Assembly: GCA_031273965.1 (NCBI GenBank) | Contig: JAISQX010000158.1 | Coordinates: 1 to 11,032, forward strand | DNA: 11,032 nt | Direction: 5' to 3' | DNA from: Clostridiales bacterium | Lineage (GTDB): Bacteria; Bacillota; Clostridia; Christensenellales; JAISNN01 | Shown: piece after piece, positions 6,723 to 11,032 of the stretch | Position numbering within the stretch: position 1 is the stretch's first letter | How the letters are laid out: the number at the start of each line of letters is the position of its first letter | Notes under the pieces: model-generated | The model's database searches: none | Seen by the model: only the letters and a program-made list of their open reading frames with translations | Told to the model about the DNA's origin: nothing | Position numbers and translations under genes: made by a program

Positions 6723-8534
6723 TTAATTTATATCCGGTTCCTCGTTTATTGTTCCGTCGCCGCCTCCGTTCTCCGGATTGGCGTTCGCCGCGCCCGCCTC
6801 CTGCTGATAAAGCTTTGTGAATATCGGGTCGGAAACCTTACCCAACTCTTCCATAGCTTTTTTAATTTCGTCTATATCGTCCGCCGCCGTCTTGGTTTTT
6901 GCTTCGGCAACCGCGTCTTCCAATTTTTTCTTATCGTCCTCGGACAACTTATCGCCGCTCTCCTTGATAAATTTTTCTATCGTAAAGATAAGATTCTCGG
7001 CGTCGTTCTTTGTGTCTACAAGCTCTTTGCGCTTCCTGTCCTCTTCGGCGTACTTTTCGGCTTCCTTGACGGCTTTATCTATATCGCTTTCGGAAAGATT
7101 GGACGAAGCCGTAACCGTGATACCCTGAGATTTTCCCGTTCCTTTATCCTTTGCCTTTACGCTGACTATACCGTTCGCGTCTATATCAAAAGTAACCTCT
7201 ATTTGCGGGACGCCGCGCGGTGCCGGAGGAATCCCGACAAGCTCAAAGGTTCCTAAAATCTTGTTGTCCTTGGCAAATTCTCTCTCTCCCTGCAATACGT
7301 GTATATCGACGGAAGTCTGATTGTTCGCCGCCGTACTGAAAACCTGTGACTTGGTCGTGGGAATAGTCGTATTACGCGGAATGAGCTTTGTGCAAACTCC
7401 GCCGAGCGTTTCAATCCCCAGAGAAAGAGGCGTAACGTCAAGGAGCAAAACGTCCTTTACCTCTCCGCCCAAAACTCCGGCTTGAATAGCCGCGCCTATC
7501 GCCACGCACTCGTCTGGATTGATACCCTTAAACGGTTCCTTTCCGGTAGCCTTTTTTACCGCTTCGATTACGGCAGGTATTCTGGTGGAGCCGCCGACGA
7601 GTATGACTTTTGATATATCGTTTACGGATAGCTTCGCGTCCTTCAAGGCTTGCGTCACGGGCCCTATCGTAGCTTGAACAAGGTCCTCCGTCAAAGAATC
7701 AAATTTTGCTCTCGAAAGGTCTATGTCGATGTGGCGAGGTCCGTCCGTGCCCGCGGTAATAAAGGGAAGATTGATATTTGTCTTTAATACTCCGGACAAT
7801 TCTATCTTGGCTTTCTCCGCGGCTTCCTTTATTCTCTGCATTGCCATTTTGTCTTTCGAAAGGTCTATGCCTTCCTTTGCCTTAAATTCGGCCACTATAT
7901 ATTTCATCACTCTGTTATCGAAGTCGTCGCCGCCGAGCCGCGTATTTCCGCCCGTCGCGAGAACCTCGAAAACTCCGTCGCCCAATTCCAAGATGCTTAC
8001 GTCAAAAGTTCCGCCGCCAAGGTCGTATACCAATACTTTTTCGTTTTTGCTTCCCTCTTTATCAAGACCGTATGCCAAAGCCGCCGCCGTAGGCTCGTTT
8101 ATAATACGCAAGACCTCAAGTCCGGCTATCTTTCCCGCGTCCTTTGTCGCCTGTCTTTGGCTGTCCGAAAAATACGCCGGAACGGTTATGACGGCTTGGG
8201 TGACTTTTTGACCGAGATATTTCTCGGCGTCGTCCTTTAGCTTAGTCAAAATCATCGCCGAAATCTCTTGCGGCGTATATGATTTATCGTCTATTTTTAC
8301 TTTATAATTTGTTCCCATTTCTCTTTTGATAGACGAAACGGTATGGTCGGGATTGGCTATAGCCTGTCTTTTTGCCACCTGACCGACGAGTCTTTCCCCG
8401 TCTTTTTTAAAGCCGACTACCGACGGAGTCGTCCTTGCCCCTTCGGCGTTAGCTATAACCGCAGCCTCGCCGCCTTCCATTATCGCCACGACAGAGTTTG
8501 TCGTGCCGAGATCGATACCTATTATTTTTCCCAT
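6723..8534 (-). CDS. dnaK: Chaperone DnaK (Hsp70)
   Basis: ATP-driven Hsp70 that binds exposed hydrophobic peptides, working with DnaJ and GrpE. The 603-residue protein is complete. Motifs are phosphate loop 1 GIDLGTTNS (6-14), NEPTAAALAYG (146-156), phosphate loop 2 DLGGGTFDVS (171-180), VGGSTRIP (313-320) and the interdomain linker DVLLLDVTPLSLG (361-373), followed by the beta substrate-binding domain and a charged helical lid. The segment after SSIKREMGTNYKV lacks the roughly 20-25-residue insertion of proteobacterial DnaK, which is typical of Bacillota. The disordered tail is GGGDGTINEEPDIN rather than the common EEVKDDDK-like end. ATG 8534 has AAGGAG 9 nt upstream. The 100-bp gap to grpE contains a weak TTGTCA-17-TTTTAA pair (8620 to 8592) but no second CIRCE. 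Confidence 0.98.
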   Translation of the reverse strand: MGKIIGIDLGTTNSVVAIMEGGEAAVIANAEGARTTPSVVGFKKDGERLVGQVAKRQAIANPDHTVSSIKREMGTNYKVKIDDKSYTPQEISAMILTKLKDDAEKYLGQKVTQAVITVPAYFSDSQRQATKDAGKIAGLEVLRIINEPTAAALAYGLDKEGSKNEKVLVYDLGGGTFDVSILELGDGVFEVLATGGNTRLGGDDFDNRVMKYIVAEFKAKEGIDLSKDKMAMQRIKEAAEKAKIELSGVLKTNINLPFITAGTDGPRHIDIDLSRAKFDSLTEDLVQATIGPVTQALKDAKLSVNDISKVILVGGSTRIPAVIEAVKKATGKEPFKGINPDECVAIGAAIQAGVLGGEVKDVLLLDVTPLSLGIETLGGVCTKLIPRNTTIPTTKSQVFSTAANNQTSVDIHVLQGEREFAKDNKILGTFELVGIPPAPRGVPQIEVTFDIDANGIVSVKAKDKGTGKSQGITVTASSNLSESDIDKAVKEAEKYAEEDRKRKELVDTKNDAENLIFTIEKFIKESGDKLSEDDKKKLEDAVAEAKTKTAADDIDEIKKAMEELGKVSDPIFTKLYQQEAGAANANPENGGGDGTINEEPDIN

Positions 8535-8634
8535 AATTAAACACTCCTTATTTCGTTTATTATTTGCATTTTTAATTTTTTTTATATACTTTTAAAATTG
8601 CGTTCTGTTTTTTTTGACAAGCCGCCAAGTCTTA

Positions 8635-9162
8635 TCATTTCGCTACCTTTACCATAGCGCATCGCAACGTCTTTTCGCCGAAAATATATCCCTTTTGAAG
8701 CACTTCGACGATTGTCCCCTTTTCAACTCCCTCGGCGTCCACGCTTTCGACCGCTTCGTGATATTCCGGATCGAATTGCATCCCCAATGGCTGCATTTCT
8801 TTGACGTTGAATCTTGCAAAAATATCTATCAGCTGTTTGTATATCATAAGCACGCCGGTTTTTGACTTTTCGTCAAGATATTTAAGCGCCAATTCATAAT
8901 TGTCGGCAAGCGGTAAAAACTCCTCCACCACATTCGCCGTTATACTCTCTTTTAACGCGGCGTTCAATGCGTTATTCCGTTTTTTGTAGTTATCAAAATC
9001 CGCCAAAAGCCTTAGATAGCTTTCCTTTTTGTCGCTCAATTCGTCTTTAAGACTCTTTATCTCGGCTTCCGTATTCGCTTTAGCCGAGTCTTTAACGTCA
9101 AGCGACATGGACTCCGAGTTCTTTAATCCCCCGTCTGCGCCATTCTCTTTTTTCTTCGCCAT
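8635..9162 (-). CDS. grpE: Nucleotide exchange factor GrpE
   Basis: Dimeric exchange factor that releases ADP from DnaK. The 175-residue product has a charged N-terminal segment (1-33) and then a long coiled-coil helix (about 34-75) with the family pattern RLLADFDNYKKR (51-62). A helical bundle follows, including MIYKQLIDIF (106-115). The C-terminal beta domain carries MQFDPEYHEAV (128-138), VEKGTIVEVLQKGY (146-159) and the end LRCAMVKVAK, the counterpart of the usual LRPAxVxVAK. Length is typical. AAAGGAGG lies 5 nt before ATG 9162. It is 98 bp from hrcA and 100 bp from dnaK. Both gaps are wider than elsewhere in the operon, leaving room for internal promoters or RNA processing. Confidence 0.96.
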   Translation of the reverse strand: MAKKKENGADGGLKNSESMSLDVKDSAKANTEAEIKSLKDELSDKKESYLRLLADFDNYKKRNNALNAALKESITANVVEEFLPLADNYELALKYLDEKSKTGVLMIYKQLIDIFARFNVKEMQPLGMQFDPEYHEAVESVDAEGVEKGTIVEVLQKGYIFGEKTLRCAMVKVAK

Positions 9163-9260
9163 TTTGCCCTCCTTTTATATCAAATATTATGTAATATTCG
9201 CCGCTTTCACGGCAAGATACTCCATATGTCAAATTTATCAAATTATATGTCATATGATAT

Positions 9261-10262
9261 CTATTTCAATATCTTGTCTAACATTTTACACACATAGTTT
9301 AATACCGAATAAACTCTGCCGTAATCCATACGCACCGGTCCGATGACGCCCGCGCGTCCGATTTCCTTACCGTTAATCGTATATTTTGCCGACACCACCG
9401 CGCAATTATCCAATCCGCTGGCGGCTTCCTTTCCTATCTTCACCGAAAACTGTATGTCGTCGCTGTCGTTTATCAAATAATTAAGACTTTCTTTTTTTTG
9501 AATCGCATTTATAAATTTCTTCGTCTCAATTTTGTCGTTATCGGGATAGTCAAGGATTTTGTATTCGCCGTCGGTTACAATATTCTCTTGTTTGACATTA
9601 TTCTTTATAATTTCCAAAACGCTCTCAAAGACCGATCGAAAATTACCCATTTCCTCTCCGATACGCGCGTCGATATCGCCTAACTCGTCTATTTTCTTCC
9701 CCGAGAACATCTCGTTCAAAAGATCGTTCGCGGTATCTATATAACTCGGATCAAGTCCCTTAGGCAAAACTATAAAGCTATCCTTTAAGACCTGTTTGTT
9801 TGTTATGATGATAACAAGAGCCGTATTTTCCATAAGCTCGACGAGTTTTACGCTTCTTATGAGCACGTCATGGTCATGAAGCAAGATGACCGAGGTATAA
9901 TTTGTGATATCCGATATTATTTTCGCCGCCTTTTTTATAATGTCCTCTATGTCAAAAATGCGGCTGTCAAATTGCTCTTTAATGATATTAATATCGTCCT
10001 TCGTAAGAGGCTTATTTTGCATAAGCTCACTCGCATACAGCTTATATGCCAAATTGGACGGAACGCGCCCCGCGGAAACATGCGGCTGAGTGAGATACCC
10101 CATCTCCTCAAGCGCGGCAAGCTCGCTCCGTATCGTCGCCGAGCTGATATCCGGTATATGCTTATCCTTTATATCTCGGCTGCTGACCGGATTTGCCGTA
10201 ACTATAAAATCGTCTATAACGGCCTTTAGTATTTGCTTTTTCCTTCCGGATAAATCCGCCAT
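9261..10262 (-). CDS. hrcA: Heat-inducible transcription repressor HrcA
   Basis: HrcA binds the CIRCE operator and represses the chaperone operon; in the known system GroEL keeps it active. From ATG 10262 it has 333 residues. An N-terminal winged-helix domain (1-75) includes the recognition region SSATIRSELAALEEMGYL (40-57) and the wing QPHVSAGRVPS (59-69). A GAF-like central domain follows. The C-terminal signature is GVIGPVRMDY (305-314). After the wing it reads NLAYKLY where many homologues have a Gly-Tyr-Arg pattern. ATG 10262 is chosen because GGGAG lies 5 nt upstream and MADLSGRKKQIL is the usual family start. An in-frame TTG at 10280 would add six residues. The protein is autoregulated through the variant CIRCE site 59 bp upstream of the ATG. 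grpE follows after 98 bp. Confidence 0.96.
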   Translation of the reverse strand: MADLSGRKKQILKAVIDDFIVTANPVSSRDIKDKHIPDISSATIRSELAALEEMGYLTQPHVSAGRVPSNLAYKLYASELMQNKPLTKDDINIIKEQFDSRIFDIEDIIKKAAKIISDITNYTSVILLHDHDVLIRSVKLVELMENTALVIIITNKQVLKDSFIVLPKGLDPSYIDTANDLLNEMFSGKKIDELGDIDARIGEEMGNFRSVFESVLEIIKNNVKQENIVTDGEYKILDYPDNDKIETKKFINAIQKKESLNYLINDSDDIQFSVKIGKEAASGLDNCAVVSAKYTINGKEIGRAGVIGPVRMDYGRVYSVLNYVCKMLDKILK

Positions 10263-10320
10263 ACAAACTCCCGCCGGCAAACGCCGTCCTCACTACTTTG
10301 GCAGTCATATCAACCGTCTG

Positions 10321-10347
10321 TTAGCAGTCTAAGCGTTTAACTGCTAA
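10321..10347 (-). promoter_or_regulatory. Variant CIRCE operator (HrcA binding site)
   Basis: Two 9-nt arms separated by exactly 9 nt, as in CIRCE. On the minus strand the arms are TTAGCAGTT and GACTGCTAA, where the consensus has TTAGCACTC and GAGTGCTAA. Fifteen of 18 arm bases match. The C-to-G change at arm position 7 is mirrored in the other arm, so dyad symmetry is kept. The site begins 3 bp after the -10 box and so covers the expected transcription start, the usual position for HrcA repression. It is the only CIRCE-like site I found in the window. Confidence 0.9.
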
Positions 10348-10350
10348 ACT

Positions 10351-10379
10351 ATTATATTTCAAATTTCTATTTCTGTCAA
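10351..10379 (-). promoter_or_regulatory. sigmaA promoter of the hrcA-grpE-dnaK-dnaJ operon
   Basis: Perfect consensus on the minus strand: TTGACA (10379-10374), a 17-bp spacer, then TATAAT (10356-10351). Transcription should start near 10344, inside the CIRCE operator. A perfect housekeeping promoter held down by a repressor is the expected design of class I heat-shock control. Confidence 0.95.
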
Positions 10380-10456
10380 GCGTTTTATGACAAAAAAATA
10401 AAAAAATTATAAAAATTACAGATTATAGATTGCAAGTAAAAGCGGGATGATTGGCA

Positions 10457-10561
10457 TAATACGCTTAGATAGGCGTTTTCGGGAAGCGAAACGTTTGTGG
10501 TATTCGGATATCGAACAAACCTAAAGCGTATTCGGATATCAAACAAACCTAAAGCGTATTA
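10457..10561. repeat. 10-bp inverted repeat flanking the tandem units
   Basis: TAATACGCTT at 10457-10466 is the exact reverse complement of AAGCGTATTA at 10552-10561. The 85 bp between them contain a second small hairpin (10474-10493) and most of the tandem repeat. A transcript of either strand could fold into a stem closed by these arms. A related word (ATTACGCTTAA, 10639-10649) appears again just before the terminator. Confidence 0.6.
10500..10555. repeat. Tandem duplication of a 28-bp unit
   Basis: Two adjacent 28-bp copies (10500-10527 and 10528-10555) differ at one base (g at 10513, a at 10541). The first five bases of a third copy follow at 10556-10560. Each unit contains GGATATC and ACAAACCTAAAGC. 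No spacers separate the copies, so it is not CRISPR-like. It is probably a recent slippage or duplication product, or a paired binding site. Confidence 0.9.
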
Positions 10562-10649
10562 AGAAATAATTAATTACCTCCGCATTAAGGGGACTAAATC
10601 TGTACTTGTCTTGTACCTAAACAAATAAAGCCGCTGCATTACGCTTAAT

Positions 10650-10680
10650 AAAAAAGAAAACCACTACGTATAGTGGTTTT
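10650..10680 (-). terminator. Rho-independent terminator after tRNA-Val
   Basis: A perfect 10-bp stem (AAAACCACTA with TAGTGGTTTT) closes a 4-nt loop at 10657-10680. On the minus strand it is followed by C and then six T (10655-10650). It begins 5 nt beyond the tRNA CCA end. On the plus strand the stem is also followed by T residues (to 10683), so it may act in both directions and insulate the tRNA from the hrcA side. Confidence 0.93.
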
Positions 10681-10685
10681 TTTAA

Positions 10686-10761
10686 TGGTGGGTAATAAGG
10701 GACTCGAACCCCTGACTTTCGCCACGTCAAGACGACACTCTACCAACTGAGTTAATTACCC
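10686..10761 (-). tRNA. tRNA-Val (anticodon GAC)
   Basis: A complete 76-nt cloverleaf with encoded CCA. The acceptor stem GGGTAAT/ATTACCC is perfect. The D stem is ACTC/GAGT with loop AGTTGGTA. The anticodon stem is TCGTC/GGCGA with one G-T pair, and its 7-nt loop TTGACGT gives anticodon GAC (plus-strand bases 10726-10728). The variable loop is AAGTC, and the T arm is AGGGG-TTCGAGT-CCCTT with one G-T pair. The discriminator is A and is followed by CCA. It reads the valine codons GUC and GUU. It stands alone, with a strong terminator just downstream and a candidate promoter about 80 bp upstream. Confidence 0.97.
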
Positions 10762-10838
10762 GAACAAATTTTTTTATTCTTTTTACGGCGCATAGACTTT
10801 AGCAACCTCAAAATCGATTCCTAAAAAATAGCATTACT

Positions 10839-10867
10839 ATTTTAGTATAAAAAAGCAAAAAAAGCAA
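10839..10867 (-). promoter_or_regulatory. Candidate promoter for tRNA-Val
   Basis: On the minus strand TTGCTT (10867-10862), a 17-bp T-rich spacer and TAAAAT (10844-10839, five of six bases of the -10 consensus). It lies about 78 bp upstream of the mature tRNA 5' end. It is the best spaced pair in this AT-rich stretch, but the -35 box is poor. Confidence 0.35.
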
Positions 10868-10869
10868 GC

Positions 10870-11032
10870 GGTTTTGATACCTTTCCCAGAAACTCACAAA
10901 AAATCTTACGAAAAGTAAATTCCAAAAGTAAGAGCAACAGTGGCATGGGGTGTTGCAGTTAGTATTGGAAGGGATTTTGTGGTAGCATTAAGTCATGGAA
11001 ATTTTGCCCCACGGAGTTCATTATGAAGTACA
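10870..11032. other. Unassigned right-edge segment, possible repeat or gene remnant
   Basis: About 160 bp running off the window with no recognised gene. On the plus strand a frame is open from 10919 to the TGA at 11024-11026 (35 codons, using GTA, AGA, AGT, TTA) but has no ATG start and no ribosome site. A short ATG-started frame on the minus strand overlaps it. The segment is G-rich on the plus strand, and its word use differs from the pyrimidine-rich plus strand of the genes to the left. It could be the edge of a repeat, a decayed gene or the leader of the next locus. Confidence 0.35.

Larger units (their letters stand above)
10387..10649. other. Gene-free intergenic region with repeats and no assigned function
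   Basis: About 260 bp between the hrcA promoter and the tRNA terminator with no supported gene on either strand. It holds an AT-rich stretch (10392-10430) and a hairpin CGTTTTCG/CGAAACG with a one-base bulge and a 5-nt loop (10474-10493). It also holds two tandem 28-bp units (10500-10555) and a 10-bp inverted repeat framing them. Copies of a TAATACGCTT-like word recur in both orientations. A plus-strand ATGACA-17-TAAAAA pair (10387-10415) could be a weak divergent promoter. I cannot say whether this is a small RNA, a repeat relic or spacer. Confidence 0.5.

Noticed and set aside
8535..9260. A second CIRCE element before grpE or dnaK
   Set aside because: Neither gap contains a TTAGCA arm paired with TGCTAA at 9-nt spacing.
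10263..10280. TTG start giving HrcA six extra residues
   Set aside because: The in-frame ATG at 10262 has GGGAG 5 nt upstream and gives the usual HrcA N-terminus. The added MPAGVC shows nothing family-like.
10415..10454. 13-codon minus-strand hydrophobic peptide frame (MPIIPLLLAIYNL)
   Set aside because: It has no ribosome site, is shorter than chance frames in such DNA and has no supporting context.
10500..10560. Possible CRISPR array
   Set aside because: The two 28-bp copies are directly adjacent with no spacers, and no cas genes are present.
10919..11026. 35-codon plus-strand frame as a small gene
   Set aside because: No ATG and no ribosome site. A stop codon lies immediately before it and it is not recognisable, so it is kept only as an unexplained segment.

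Overview
The window looks like chromosomal DNA of a low-to-mid-GC monoderm bacterium, most likely Bacillota (Clostridia-like). Three things support this. The heat-shock locus has the order hrcA-grpE-dnaK-dnaJ-prmA under an HrcA/CIRCE-type control region. DnaK lacks the ATPase-domain insertion seen in proteobacterial DnaK. The Shine-Dalgarno sites are mostly strong GGAGG types, and there is a perfect sigmaA-type promoter. I cannot name a genus. Every gene I can support is on the minus strand, so the text below runs from high to low coordinates.

Right end (about 10390-11032): a minus-strand tRNA-Val(GAC) with encoded CCA is followed by a perfect 10-bp-stem terminator. Upstream of the tRNA is about 160 bp of unexplained, compositionally different DNA. 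Between the terminator and the hrcA promoter lie about 260 bp without a gene. They hold two tandem copies of a 28-bp unit and a 10-bp inverted repeat.

Heat-shock and maturation operon (10379 down to 3526): a TTGACA-17-TATAAT promoter runs straight into a variant CIRCE operator, followed by hrcA, grpE, dnaK, dnaJ, prmA, tsaB and rimI. hrcA encodes the repressor and grpE-dnaK-dnaJ the Hsp70 folding machine. prmA methylates ribosomal protein L11, tsaB serves tRNA t6A synthesis, and rimI is an N-terminal acetyltransferase. dnaK/dnaJ are 1 bp apart and dnaJ/prmA overlap by 1 bp, so translational coupling is likely. The prmA-to-tsaB junction places translation-maturation genes in the same run as the chaperones.

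Cell-envelope cluster (3241 down to the left edge): an alpha/beta hydrolase, then a MurF-like Mur ligase, then a D-Ala-D-Ala ligase (ddl) cut by the window edge. The Mur ligase has about five N-terminal membrane segments in place of the usual MurF substrate domain. MurF and Ddl act in consecutive steps of peptidoglycan stem-peptide synthesis. The membrane-anchored MurF is the most unusual protein here, and the symmetric CIRCE variant is the most unusual regulatory site. I found no clearly new multi-gene system, CRISPR array, insertion sequence or phage gene.
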